A stretch of DNA of 64,000 bases, taken from contig JAXBDG010000007.1 of the NCBI GenBank assembly GCA_036320915.1, positions 2,418,001 through 2,482,000 on the forward strand, written 5' to 3'. This DNA comes from Linnemannia elongata (taxonomy: Eukaryota > Mortierellomycota > Mortierellomycetes > Mortierellales > Mortierellaceae). The position numbers and the translations under genes are program-made. Positions within the stretch are counted from its first letter, which is position 1. Each line of letters begins with the position of its first letter. The notes below the pieces were generated by a model. That model worked only from the letters and a program-made list of their open reading frames with translations. It made no database searches and had not been told where the DNA came from. Shown in pieces: positions 42,276 through 58,280 of this stretch.

Positions 42276-43644
42276 CTACTCTTCAAAGGGGATTGGGAGG
42301 GAGTAAACCTTGGTACCGAGACAAATCGTCGTCAATCTGTAGAACTCGAGCAAGTGATTCGAGACCTGTTTCGAAATGGAGTTGCCAGGGTTGATACAGT
42401 AAGGTTTCTTTCGTCGGGAGCACATATCCCTGATGCATCCGTCGATGAGTTGAGTATCCTCGAGACCCTGGAATCGTACATGCAGCTCTGTCAGGTTCTC
42501 ACATCTCCATTCGTTCTCTTTGACTGTTTCCATATCCAGAACAAGTTGTCGCATCGACAGTACCCTAAGACGCGAGCAGGACTTGGGGACTAGGTAGAGC
42601 CATCGCATCGCCACTGCATTGATGCACTTGTCGGTGATGATGATCGTGGTGAGAGTGTTGGAATGAGAGACCAAACTGAGGACCATCGAATTAGAAAGAT
42701 TCTTGGCCGAGAAAGTGCAAGACTCTGGCTCTATAAAAGAATCGAGAAGGAGATCGGATAGTTTGTCGGTATTGGCAACTTGGTCGAATCGGAGAGTCTT
42801 GAGGCGAGGGCAGCATCGTCGGAGCTCACGACGGAAATCAGGGTCGTTTCCCCAGTTCTTGGATCGATCGACAGCGGGAAGGTGCCATTCCTCAAGACGA
42901 GAAAACTGATTCAACAAAGAGGGCGCCCAGCCGGGCCCTGGATCTGGCATGCAAATCTCAGCCAGAGGCTCATGAGATGTAACAGATGAGTCCTGGAATA
43001 CGGAAAAGCCGTCCTAGTGAATGGCAATTACTCTGAAGAGCTCCAACCTGCGGAGAACAGGCGAGTTGCGAAGAATGTCAGTGAAGCCTTCGTGAATGAA
43101 GCGTACACGGTTCAAGCTCATTCTAAGCAGGTGCGCTTTGGCTACCACGGAATCAGGTGACGACGTGAAGCAGGGTTCAAAATTCTTGGCTCCTAGCAGT
43201 TCTCGTTGAGATTTCGCAGCTCCACCAAAGTTTCCGGCTGGGGTGTAGGGCCACTAGAGCCTAGCTCAGTGAGAGTGGCGTTGTTGAGACGGATGATATC
43301 TAACTCAAGTGCGCGATGGTACGGGTCAATATCGTTGCTCATCGATAGGATTGATTCAGCTTCGGGTGCACCATAGCATTGACATGATCGAAACTGATGA
43401 CATTGAAAACTTGGCGGACACAGTGACCGTATTAGTCGAGGACTCCAGGACTGAGCTCAGTAAACCTTTTGTCCTTAGTCAGGTCAACGGTGTGCCATAC
43501 ATGAGTAATAAAGTCCTTGAACCAGTCTCTAGAAACAGGCGTGCAGGCAATGCACTCTTCACAGTTGAGGAAAGAGGCAACGAGACTTCGGATTTCCGGC
43601 AGATTGAGAGGGTTCTTGGGCTTTTTGACTAAAGTGATCTTCAT
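42276..43644 (-). pseudogene. F-box protein, tandem copy 3, nonsense-broken
   Basis: It starts at ATG 43644 (MKITLVKKPKNPLNLPEIRS), clearly diverged from copies 1 and 2. The frame is broken by a TAA at SPGVLD-stop-YGHCVRQ (copy 2 has ILHKYGHCIRQ there) and by a TAG at 43016-43014 just before DGFSVFQDSSVTSHEPLAEI. From CMPDPGPGWAPSLLNQFSRL to the end it is intact and very close to copy 2. The 3' flank is almost identical to that of copy 2 for ~165 bases (40204-40371 against 42188-42350). The uneven similarity points to gene conversion over the 3' half. Confidence 0.75.
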
Positions 43645-44265
43645 TACTGTATTCTAGAGGAGAGGTGGAGTGAAGAGACAAATAGAGTGGTTGGGGATGG
43701 ATGAAATTGGGGGAGAATGCGTTTATGAATGGATGCGATCGGAGTGGAGGTGAGTGGACTGGAGTGTAAAAAAGTAGAGGAAAGGAGTGCGAGAAGGAAG
43801 ACTAAGCAAGCGTTTTTGTGTGGATTTCACTTCAGTGAAAACACGGTTTAGAATGGACTGACTATATAAGGTGGATGAACATACTTTTTAGCTGCACTGC
43901 ATCAATGAGCAGATGGGTGAGTAGTTGAGGGCGTAAGAATCGAAGGCTTTCTTTTGTAGAACGATCGAGACGAGTAAGTGAGAAGGTCCTGAAGGAATGG
44001 GAAGAAGGCTAAGCATACCAAAAGGGAAAGAGCAACAAGAAAGGGCGGCGGGGGCTGAAGTCGACCATTTTTGACAGAATTGCTTTGCCATTCATGAGCC
44101 ACGCATCCTTCTAAATCATCCGCTATAATATCCTTATTTTTTTCTTCCTTCTTGCTCTTCTTCTTCACACCCGTCCCCTATTCACCACCTTTCCTTCTGC
44201 CTCCCTCCCTCTTTCTCTTTTTTCACTATCACAACTCCCACCCATCTATTCGCCCTTATACTAAA
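43645..44265. other. Bidirectional upstream region
   Basis: It separates the third F-box copy (minus) from modular copy F (plus). The right end (44150-44260) is pyrimidine-rich, as expected upstream of an expressed fungal gene. No gene is seen. Confidence 0.5.
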
Positions 44266-44638
44266 ATGACAGACGAAACTCACCTCCAGTCTCTGCGTCA
44301 ACTCTCCACCGGTCAAGTCTTTCAGGTTGAAGCGTATTACCACTCAGAGTCTCAACAGCAAATCATCCTCTGGGACGACATGATCCATGCCTTCCCTCGC
44401 ATGACCACTATCTGCAATGGCACTACAGTTGTCCCTCGAGCCCGAGACACTACCTCTCACTAGTAAGCCCTCCCGCCTCGACCAGTTCCTCTTCTTATTC
44501 AGTCTTGCTCCTCATCGCTGTTCTAACTGAAAGTTGTTTTTTTTTTGTCTCGATTGCGTGTTGTTTCCTAGCATTGAGCCAAGATGCATCAAGTACCACC
44601 CTGACATGATACTGGATATAGTCGAGTCTGAGGAATAG
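44266..44638 (+). CDS. Modular family copy F, minimal two-exon form
   Basis: Exon 1 is 44266-44462 (197 nt): LQSLRQLSTGQVFQVEAYYH, IILWDDMIHAFPRMTT and VVPRARDTTS. The intron is phase 2. Exon 2 is 44572-44638: IEPRCIKYHPDMILDIVESE then TAG. The product is 87 residues and both splice sites are sound. An AATAAAAC signal follows about 55 bases later. Unlike copy E, there is no sign of later exons, so this may be a genuine stand-alone version of the two core modules. It would be the smallest member and useful for defining the domain. Confidence 0.62.
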
Positions 44639-44924
44639 CCCCCCGTTGATTTCTAGGGAAACAAAGAATGTTGTAAACTTTAGCGAAACAACAATAAAAC
44701 TGTTCTACCTGTTCTTTCCCTCATATCACTCGCCTTTACATATTTCTTCCCCTGGAAAAAAAAATAAATAATAAAAATGGCGTAAAGGTTAAGTCTTCGC
44801 CAAAATTACGATTTTCTATGTCCGCATTGCCCTGTCTAAGTCTTAGTTTCGACTCTTTTTCCTCTCACACAATCTCCTTTATCCATCCCATAATCCCTTT
44901 ATTATATCCTCTAACTATTGCGCT

Positions 44925-45760
44925 ATGCATCTGAAGGTGGACTCGGTTTCAGTCCTTTCAACGATGGGCCAGCGAGTGGAAGTACATCACCACACCGACT
45001 CTCGCCAATACGTCGTCTTCTGAGACGATTAACCTCCAGATTTTTCTGGCGTCACCACTGTGTTGAATGGCACCGTCGTCTTTGCGTGGTCGTGGAATGC
45101 TCAAGTGTGTTTTTAAATGAATAGGATCTCTTCTTCTTTTTGATAATCCATCCTGGCCCAAGGCAACACCGATAAACTCGACCTTCATGTTTAATCCGTT
45201 GTCGCATAGTTACTGATAGGGTTTCTATTCCTGATTACCTTAACTGTCTTTGATCTAATGTGCATCAAATGTCAGTCAGGGAAGGTCCTAGAGGTGGTAT
45301 CCGATGAACGAAGTTCTACCCCAACTGGATACTCTCACTAAACCCCTACGCTGAGCCCACCTCACCCAGCCCCATCAAGGGCCATCTGGAGAAAACATCG
45401 AGCAATAGTATATACACACACGACACCTTTTCTGAGCCTCGATTGACAATGAATATTTGAAGGGGTCCAACCTCCTCAATTATTGCTTGACTTTCATTTG
45501 TGCCACAGGGTCATGTCCACAGTCTCAAATGCACTAACGGAAGGTGTCCACGTAGTATCAGTATGGTTGCGAATACCTACAACTTCGTTGAAATTATGAA
45601 GGAGATGCGTGAAATGGGGATGATACCTGCGGATGTGGATGAGGATAATGAGGAGGAGGAGAATGGAGACGAGAATGGGTATGATGATATAATCAACAAC
45701 CAGATCGGCAACAGCTCTGGAGTTGACTACAATAACACTGAAAAGTCGGTGTTTACATAA
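44925..45760 (+). pseudogene. Modular family, decayed copy G
   Basis: Exon 1-like text runs from ATG 44925: GQRVEVHHHTDSRQYVVF, a stop, DD, a stop, then PDFSGVTTVLNGTVVF. The tryptophan of the conserved WDD is now a stop codon. An exon 2-like piece near 45250 reads MCIKCQSGKVLEVVS. An exon 3-like piece follows an acceptor near 45510 (VMSTVSNALTE), and an acidic Asn/Glu-rich open end reaches 45760. All parts are in family order, but the frame is broken. Confidence 0.6.
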
Positions 45761-46092
45761 GCGCCGGGCAGCAGCATAGATGCTAGTACGAAACCGTCAG
45801 TCTTACGTCAGGCGCACTTCCGAATTTCGCCTCTCCCCTAATGCTAGTGTTGGTCTCCAACGATCCACCGGCATTGTAGCAAAACTGAGAAGCAAAATGA
45901 ATGCACCTTAGAACCATACCGCGAATATTAAGAAGAGTACAATAAAGTAAGGCAACCAAACAGATCAGGCATATCAAACACGCATTCAAAAACAAAGAAA
46001 GGGAGCGAGAGTTTGGGTATGTTTGGTACTTTTTAATGTCCCGGTTATTACAAAAGCACACTGCTATGGTTATGCACATACTCCATGACTCA

Positions 46093-47127
46093 TTACGCTG
46101 CCTTCTTGGGAGGAGCAATAGCAGCCTCTGGACCACGCTCGTTCAGCAATTCCCGGATATGCGAGGTGACGTAATACCGGTCCATGGTCTCTGTGGGGAG
46201 GTATTTTGCGCCCTGGATGCTCCTGCAGCACTTCTCGGCTCCACACCAGCATGGGAAGGGCTGGTCCATCTCCCATTCGCTTGATGGGTAGAAGAATGTC
46301 AAGGGTCCTCCTGTTGTTGTTTATCCAAATGTGCCATAAGTGAATTAGATGAAGGAGAGGGGAGAGGGTTGTGGTTACTTAGTGTGTTTATGATTTCACT
46401 CCTTTTTTTTTTGGTTTTGTGGATCAAAGGGTGTAGGGTGTTGGGTGTTGGGTCGTATGGGGTGGTTTCCTCTTTTGTTTTGTTCCAGTGATCTGCGACA
46501 TGCATGAGGATAATCCGTACTCCATGGAATTGCCTTGCGTTTTGCTTACCTTTCTTGATATCCCTGTTAGCGATGAGTTGCATCTTGTCCGTGTCGAGGG
46601 AGACCGATGGGTCGCAAGAGTGATTCAAAAAGACGACTATATCACACAGGGGAGAGGCAATGGTTGTTAGTGAACCAAATTTTGATTTTCCAGTCCGATC
46701 GGATCATTTTTTTTTCTCAATTGATAGATTAACACTTTCCACCTTCCAAATAATCCTCCGTCTGCAAAGCGAACGAGTCTACATTCCAACTTTTTTACTC
46801 CCTTTCGTCCCCTCCGCATATCTTCACCTTCCTTTGGAAATTCAATTGCCAGCAAAAGAGGACAAAAAAAAACTTACGGTCAGAGTTGAGCTCAATATGA
46901 AGATCCCTAGACACTTGGACAGAAGTATACTTCTTGGGACCAGGAGTCGTTCCCTCAACAATAACAATAACGTCGCCCTTCTTGTAGTCCTTGGATGCGA
47001 CGAGTTCAGAGTTGAAGGATCCTTCGGCGTAGACGACTTCGAAGAGTCCGGGGTGGGTGGGCTTGTATGCCTTCTTGACAGCCTCTGCGTCTGTGATCGT
47101 GTCCTCCTTTGTGTATGTTACTGGCAT
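46093..47127 (-). CDS. Small SET-domain protein, 3 exons
   Basis: The exons, in order of reading, are 47127-46878, 46636-46550 and 46310-46093. All borders are in phase, giving 184 residues. The start ATG (MPVTYTKEDTITDAEAVKKA) follows a TC-rich leader. Exon 2 carries LVFLNHSCDPSVSLDT, the core SET motif that binds S-adenosylmethionine and forms part of the pseudoknot. Exon 3 has LTFFYPSSEWEM and CWCGAEKC, a post-SET-like cysteine cluster. This short form lacks pre-SET domains. Lysine methylation is likely, but the substrate is unknown. An alternative acceptor three bases further in would drop one residue. It is transcribed divergently from the MYST gene. Confidence 0.8.
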
Positions 47128-47807
47128 GTTTTGTTGTTGTTGTTTGTGGGGTGGCTGTGTGGTGCGGTGGTGGGTTGGTGTTAGTGTAGGAGGGTTCCTG
47201 ATAGGTTGTTGGTGAAGGTGTAGGTGGATGATGAAAAGAAGGAAGAAAAAAGAAAGAGAAAAAGCAGAAGAGAGGAGGAAAGGGGAGTTGAAAAGAATCA
47301 CACGGAAAGAAAGTCGTGAGCAAATCTTTGTCTTACCCACTCAAAAAAAGAATTTCAAGGGTCGCCGTCATAATCAACATTGTCTGCTGTCGGGCCCTTC
47401 TGTCCGTTGGGGGCTGTTTCTAACAAAGGTCGGTCGACTTTTGTTAGCCAATGAGAAGCCTTTCTGTCTTTGTGTACAGTACTTTATTCCAAAGGGAACA
47501 GTAGGCCTTTTGTCAATCGGTGTTCCTCTCTGTAACAAGACGCGGACATCAAATCACTACAAAGGCAGCTACAATGGCCTGGTCAGCCTCCTCTGCCGTC
47601 GCTTTTCGTTGTGCAATTGACGGCGCCTACAATTAACCCTCGCTGCCTTCTTGCAGTTGAGGTCGGTGCCACCAAAATTATTCACTCTTGTGTGGCTTAT
47701 ATTTTTAACACTCTAACACTCCAGGTCGCACACCCCACTTTAAATGCGAGAGATCCCTTATTTTTTGTCTGAGTCAAGCTGCCAACAAAGAACCCACTAC
47801 GCCCAGG
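47128..47807. promoter_or_regulatory. Shared 680-bp promoter of the SET and MYST genes
   Basis: The two start codons (47127 minus, 47808 plus) face away from each other across this region. It holds a GT/TTG-rich stretch (the leader of the SET mRNA, TC-rich on its own strand) and the sequence before the MYST start. No convincing gene lies between. Confidence 0.5.
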
Positions 47808-51664
<3,857 letters not shown>

Positions 51665-53782
51665 ACCATCTGTATTTGCTATTTATTTTTATTTTATTTT
51701 TTTATGGCTTTTGTCCATTGGTTTTCGTAGATGGTTTTTAAAGCGTTGAGCGTGTACTAATATTTTTTTCCCATGCCATGCTCTGTTTTATTTCAGTCGC
51801 TGACGTTGTTCCGAGGAGAGAGAGACCGTGAGAGAGAATGAGTGTCTGTTTTAGATGAAAGCATGTGTGAACTGTTTTTGTGTTTGTTCTCGCCAAAGAA
51901 AGAAACAGTAAAAGAGGAAGGCCATTGAAAGAAAAGGGGGGGGGGGGGGGAGAGGGGAGGAGAGTGAGACCGCAGAATGAAAGACGATGACCAATGTAAT
52001 GACGACTGAAGTCTATTGTTCGATATCTCCAGCGAGGGACACAAGAAGGAAAAAGACAGGGAAAGGTCGGAAACACAGTTAAAAAAAAAGTAGATGGATT
52101 AAGAAAGAATAGGAAAGAAAAAAAATTATGGACGCGTCCGTTATTGGCAGTCATTGGACCATCATTTGGCGTAATTTTTTTTTTTTTTTTTTGTAGATCC
52201 GAGGCCTAGGATCAACTCTTTGTAGGATGCCAATGCCCCCTGCCTGGTAGGCCATGTTTCTTTATGTGGCGAGAGTTCAGGGTGTGGTGTGGTGTGGTGC
52301 AGTATGGCATGATCGATGTGAGATGAGGTTTCTTTTCTTTTTTTCATTGTACAATAGCATGCTCCTTCAATGCAACAGCAGCAGCACCCCTTTGTATTTT
52401 TTCTTTTTGTCTTCTCGACTCTTCGGCTCATGCTCCCCTTCATCCCCCGTCTCTTTCCGATGCAATTGACTCTTGTTGCTCCTTTGTCCATCTCTGCCTT
52501 TTTTGGTCTCTCCACATTGCTTACCCCTCTTTTTTTTTTTTTTTTTGGCCCCTTGCCAGCCCGCCTACATTAAACACAAAGAACCCTTTAGTCAGTGTCA
52601 TGCCATGGTCCCGTCTAGCGATCAAACACGCACATGAAGGATATAAATTTTTGTACATCGGATAGCCTAGGAGACAAGACCGATCGCGAAGTACGAAAAA
52701 AAAAAGAGAAGGGGGTAAGCAGGTTGCATGCTTGTAGGAGAAAAGGGAGTAAATGTGAATGAGAGAGAGAGGCTTTGTGGTCAATTAGATATTTCAGCAT
52801 CGCCTAGGGTGGTTGCTTACTGGTTTTTTTTTTTTTGCTCACATCGTTGTATTGTCGTTTGTTTCGTTAACCCCGAGGTCCAGGGGTGAGTTAAAAAAGA
52901 GCAAGTAAGGTAATAGAACGCGCGAATGGGCAGAAAAGCGTAGGAAAAAAAAAAGAAAAAAAAGCGTCAAACATGTGTTTGTCCACTCGCCTTTGTTACC
53001 TTCTTCCCTCCCTGTCTTCCCTTGTCTCTCCGCAAAAAAAAAAACCATCGGGACTAAAAATCGATGCGTATTTGTTTGTCGTTTGACTTCAGTTTTTTGC
53101 CAATTGCCACCTCAATTTCTTTCTTTGCGTTTCTTTTCCCTTCTTTTTTATTTTTTTTTTTTTTTTTTTGTCAGATAGATGGAGGTGCATTGCATCCCAT
53201 ATCATACCATTAAAAAAAAAAGTTATTCTCAGCAAAAAAAAACCCTGTGTGCATGGGTCTGTGTATGCGCTATGTATCTCGATATCCCGCTATGCATGTT
53301 TTTATTTTCTCACAATTGAGCAATTTATGATCTCAATTGCTTACTTACATGTTGGCATTGTCCGCGGGGAGGGAGGGAATGGGCAAAGGGCGAAAAAAGG
53401 GTGGTGCACCATGAAAAAATATTTCGCTCCGATAGATTCGTCGTGCTTTCATTTTCAGGAAACCAAGAAAAAAGAGCCACAATGAGCGAGCAAAGCGAAA
53501 GAGGAGGAGGACAAAGGAAAGAGCGAAAGAGACCAAAAAAAAAAGAGTCATGGCGAGGCATAAATTCGAGGCGTGGGGAAGTTGGGAGAGAAGAGAGACA
53601 GAACGAGTGTCCGTGAAGGGGGAAGAAAGAAAAGAGGGGTAAAGCAGGAATTTTCATGTGCTTGCTTGATTGTTCGGATTTTTTTTTTTTTTTTGCATTG
53701 ACAATATTCAGCCTTTTGAAGGGAGGGGAACACGGACACTCTTTTTTGGTTTCTGTTGTCTTTATCCTATTCCGCACAGGAC

Positions 53783-53818
<36 letters not shown>

Positions 53819-55301
53819 GAAAGGGATTAGTCAACGACCAGGCTGAGGATGAGAAGGGCGTTTGTAGAGTAAAAAGGGTAGGTCCCAGCCCAGGCCAGGC
53901 TGGGTCATGGCGAAGAAAATAGACGACGTAGAAAGAGCAAAAGAGAGTATGTAAAAATAGCAGGCGTTTCCGGTTGAATTGGATTGGGTTGGAGTGAGAG
54001 AGAGCGAGAGAGAGTCCGACGAACCCGTTCCAAGTTCCAAGCGCACCATGTCAGTTTTTCTACTTTTCTGACATGTAAGCAGTGTGGTATCACATGACAA
54101 CAAGCAAGCAAGGTCAAGGGTCCCCTTTTCGACACTGTACTTCAATCGGTGTCACTCTGAGAGAAGAGAGAAGAGGACAAAAGAGTCATCGTACTACTCT
54201 CTCTCTTACTTTATTTTTCTTGTCTCTCTCTCTCATTTTTGTTCAACCTTCCTTCTCTTCTTCTCTTTCTTTCTTCTTTTCCCTCAATTCTCCTCCTTCA
54301 TAGTTGTTTTTGTTGTCTTGTCTTAAAGAGCCAACAAACACTTCTTCATATACACCATACACATTCCCCATTCCCATCCCTCTTCTCTTTCGTCACACTC
54401 TCTCTTCAACAACTACAACTACCCGCTCGCAGGATTCGGGGATCAACCTCTCTCTCTCTCTTTCTTTCTTTCGCTTCCTATTCGTTACCGTCGTCTTAGT
54501 CATTCACTCTTCTCCGTGATCACGCTTCCACTTCACACTTCCTCCCCACTCTACGCCCCTTCTCTTCCTTTCTTTTCTCTCCGTTCACTCGTTCAACTAT
54601 TTTCCTACCTTTCTCCATAGCGCACAACACACACTTACTCTATCCTACCCCATTGTACCTCTGTCTCTCCCTCTCACAAGTCACACTTCTCCCCAGGACA
54701 CAAGACTCAATCCTTACCTTTCTCTGCCTTCTATCCAACTCTGTTCACTTTCGTGCAACAAACAACAACTCACCTCCCCACTCTTTCTTCAGATACATCC
54801 ACAACAACCCTCACTGAGCCCTTTCTCTCTTCTCTCTTCTCTCTTTCCCAACTAACACTCGTCAACAAACACCACCTGCACACACACACACACTTATACA
54901 CAATCGCAAAGAACACAACACGACATCCCCTCCTTATTTATTTTGTGTCTGCTGTATCCCTGCGTCAGTTGCCAGTTGGCCACCTGCTGCTTCCCCAATT
55001 CCTCTGCTGTTGTGTATCATCCTTATTGTGCTTAGTCTCGTTTCTTAGCCCATTTCTTCTTCCTTCTCTCTCGCCAACAAACCAACAAACAAGAAACACA
55101 CCACACCTTGTTGCTTCATATCTTGTCCGTAGTGTGAAATACTTCATTTTTCTTTGCAACTCGTGTTCATTACCTTCTTCACCCACTTCACCCACTTCCC
55201 TCTCGTTTCTCCTCCTTTCTTCTTTTTCTTTCGTATCCCAAGTCTTCTCCAGCCCTCAATTGCGTTAGGCGGGCATATACCCATTATAACAACAATCCAT
55301 A
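51665..55301. other. 3.6-kb low-complexity intergenic region
   Basis: The MYST 3' flank is followed by many homopolymers: a G run near 51938-51950 and T or A runs near 52178, 52530, 52950, 53150, 53680 and 53790. From 54180 to 55290 it is almost pure pyrimidine on the plus strand (CTCTCT, TTCTTC), as in strong fungal promoters and leaders. Short ORFs here are biased-composition artefacts. No gene or RNA is recognised. Confidence 0.55.
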
Positions 55302-57356
55302 ATGCCTTGCCGCGCAGCCCCACCACCACCCCCTCCTCCACACTCAACACAGGATCTGACCCCTTCACCAGCGGCTCTCTCAAATCCCCTCGTCTACCGG
55401 CTCCGGACTTGTTGTCTACAAGAGTTCCTCCCACGAGTCTCCCTCGTTCAGAAGTCGACTCCTCTTTCTTCAGCAACAACACCTCGACCACGTTCAAATC
55501 CAACCCAACTTTCCATACTCTTCGACTCACAGGACCACAACAACAGTCATTTCGACCCTCGCCCCTTCTCTCACCCTCACTATCCCACTTCCGCCTCCCC
55601 TCACTCTTACTCAAACTCTCCTCTCTCCCACCCCAATCCGCAAAACCCTCACGTCAACCCTCTCCAACACCACGACAACAACCACCCCCGGCAAGAACAC
55701 GCCCACCAGGAGCATCACGACGAACCATACGCGTCTCCCCAACAGCAGCAATATCCTTCAATTGAAGAGGATCGGGACCTGCCAGACCCCCTCTCGACCT
55801 GGCAACCACCCGCCTCCAATATCCAACTCACGCAGCTCCAGAGTGCTCTCGCACATCGGTTCCTTGATTGGGCCCTCTCTGAGAACATCCTTTCTCTGCC
55901 ATCCTCAAGGCAGTCGGAGACAGCGGAGACAAACAACTCATCAACCACTGCCACTGCCGGAGCCACAACAACGCTGTCATTGGATGATGCAGAAGGGGAG
56001 CATGAAGGACGTGAGCAGCAAGAGCGATCGATTGTATCGGCGGGTCAGGATTGGGCTGCAGCTCACGATTTGGTCTGGCCAGAGGGCGACTATTACATGG
56101 CCAAGAAGACGTTTATCCGCGAAGGTGTCGCCCACTTGAGACGTGGGCGAAGGTACATATTTGTGGAACCAGTCTTGGGCCCTGCAACGTCGTACCTGTA
56201 CCCGAAATGGGTCGATTCCGAGGAGGACGAGGAGGTCGAATCTGCCGTAGCATATGAGCAGCAGCAGGAGGGTCACGGCGTAGATGACCTTGTGCATGAT
56301 GCAACCGCGGCCTCTACCGACCAGTCCTCTTCCTCTTCCGACAGTGGGAATGACGCCTCTGTACAACCTTCCATGGCGTCTTCTCAGCCCGCGCCTTTCG
56401 CACCGGTCACTGCGAGCGAGAATGCGCAAGATAACGGTCAGGATGACGATAATGTCTTGACTGAGCAACAACAAAACGAATCGGCCAACCTGGATGACGA
56501 GTGGGAAAGAGGACGTGGGAACGATAAGGACGAGAGAGTGGAAGTAGAGGATAAGGACTCTCACAAGGAAGACAACGAGGGGACAACCCAGGAGAGTCAG
56601 CATCATGATGAGGCTAGCGATGATGTCTCTTCTTCCTCTGCGAATCTGGAAGAAGACCGTGCGCAGGAAGGCCTTGTTACCCCCTTATCGCCTCCTTCCT
56701 CTACTACCAACACGACTTCTCTTGGCGGTATGGACGGAGAGAGAATCGAGAAGGAAGAAACCGACGATTCCTCTGCTGCTACTACCAGTCCCCCTTCCTC
56801 CACTGCCTCTGCTGCCTCTGCCACAAACAACTCTCCCACTACTCCTTCGCCAACCTCCTCGCCTCCATCGTCATCAACCTCGACTCGTTCTTCCTTTGAA
56901 GAAGCTCCGTCATCTCCTCTCCAGCACCAATCGACCGAACTCCTGGAACCTTATTCGCCTCTGCTCGACCCTTCGACAGATGGACAAGATCAATTCGAAT
57001 ACGGTCTGTACGAGCTCCAGTTTATCCCCAAGATCCAGTACCTGTTGCCGTCGCAGTTCTTGCCGAGCCGCCAATCGTTCATTGTCCATCTCGACGAGGA
57101 CCGTCCCACTTTGGCCTCGCCTGTCCCCGCCCACTCAAAGCGCAGCGAGTGTCGTTGCCAGTTGATGATGCGCAAGGTCCTGATGCACCGCGATCTCCTC
57201 CAAGTCTGGCCTCCTATCCCTCCAGTTCGGACCCTTCAAGAGCGTCAACAGGAGGCCGAGGAGGAGGCGCGCATGATGGAAATCAAGCAGAAGGTGCAGC
57301 TTCAGACCAGTAACTGGCGAAAGACCCTCCAGACCCAGATGGTTGCCTGTCGCTAG
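55302..57356 (+). CDS. Long disordered acidic protein, unknown
   Basis: An ATG-initiated single exon of 684 residues. Residues 1-170 are Pro/Ser/His/Gln-rich and disordered. Residues ~172-200 (WQPPASNIQLTQLQSALAHR, FLDWALSENILSL) and ~250-315 (DWAAAHDLVWPEGDYYMAKK, FIREGVAHLRRGRRYIFVEP) look folded. Then comes a 250-residue Glu/Asp/Ser/Thr-rich linker. The C-terminal 120 residues (YGLYELQFIPKIQYLLPSQF; CRCQLMMRKVLMHRDLLQVW) look conserved and end in a charged helix. I recognise no family. The single-exon structure with a very long pyrimidine-rich leader suggests a regulated gene. An upstream non-coding exon is possible. Confidence 0.7.
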   Translation: MPCRAAPPPPPPPHSTQDLTPSPAALSNPLVYRLRTCCLQEFLPRVSLVQKSTPLSSATTPRPRSNPTQLSILFDSQDHNNSHFDPRPFSHPHYPTSASPHSYSNSPLSHPNPQNPHVNPLQHHDNNHPRQEHAHQEHHDEPYASPQQQQYPSIEEDRDLPDPLSTWQPPASNIQLTQLQSALAHRFLDWALSENILSLPSSRQSETAETNNSSTTATAGATTTLSLDDAEGEHEGREQQERSIVSAGQDWAAAHDLVWPEGDYYMAKKTFIREGVAHLRRGRRYIFVEPVLGPATSYLYPKWVDSEEDEEVESAVAYEQQQEGHGVDDLVHDATAASTDQSSSSSDSGNDASVQPSMASSQPAPFAPVTASENAQDNGQDDDNVLTEQQQNESANLDDEWERGRGNDKDERVEVEDKDSHKEDNEGTTQESQHHDEASDDVSSSSANLEEDRAQEGLVTPLSPPSSTTNTTSLGGMDGERIEKEETDDSSAATTSPPSSTASAASATNNSPTTPSPTSSPPSSSTSTRSSFEEAPSSPLQHQSTELLEPYSPLLDPSTDGQDQFEYGLYELQFIPKIQYLLPSQFLPSRQSFIVHLDEDRPTLASPVPAHSKRSECRCQLMMRKVLMHRDLLQVWPPIPPVRTLQERQQEAEEEARMMEIKQKVQLQTSNWRKTLQTQMVACR

Positions 57357-58240
57357 ATCCATGTCCACTCGTTTGGGCTAGTCTTTTTTTTTTTTTTTTT
57401 TGTCTTTCTTTATCCATTGTATTATTTACATATACCCTTCACACCCACCCCTTTTTTTTTACCTTATCCATTCTCTTTTTCCCACTTCCTTCTCTATCAC
57501 CCCCTTTTCTTATCTTGTTTCTTTCTTCTCTCTCCACAATGTTCTTCTATCCTCCTCTTTCTCTATTCTCCGTGCTCTAATAGACCCTCTTTTTTTTTCT
57601 TCCTTCTTCGCAACCTTACAAAGCCAAAGTGCAACAAACACAAAAAACAAATAAATCTTGTACAGTACCAACCACTAAATTACATGTTCTAAGATGTTCT
57701 TAATGCTCTTTTATCGATTAACTCTCTCTCTCCGCCTTTTTCTCACCATCGCGGATCTTCTTGAAAAATCGAGCCCCCCTTGTCCTACATAACATTCTCA
57801 CCAACTGCCCTGCATCCGTTGTTTTCTCTCTGGATGAGCGAGATAGTTCCCTACGATCAATTGCATTATCGATAGTACAATCGCATTTGGTTACTTTTCT
57901 TGTAACCGACAAAAAACAACTACAAAAAAACCACCATTTACCCATCATCAATCGATCGTATTAGCTAACCCCGCAACATCTTTTGTCCCATTTTCTTTGC
58001 TGTCTAGTAAATCTTTTTTTTTTTCTTTTTGATTGTTGACACGAGAAGGTGGGGGGGGGGGGGGGGGGGGGGGGGGGGAAAGTAGGTCTTTCTTAATGAA
58101 GGTCTTTCTTATTCTGTGTCTGCGCGTAGTCTCTCTTTGACTGACAGTTAGTTATATCCGGAAAAAAAAAATACACGCACACAAAAACATGCAGATCTCT
58201 CATGTTCGTTATTGTATCTATATCTGTTTCTATTCCTCTC

Positions 58241-58280
<40 letters not shown>

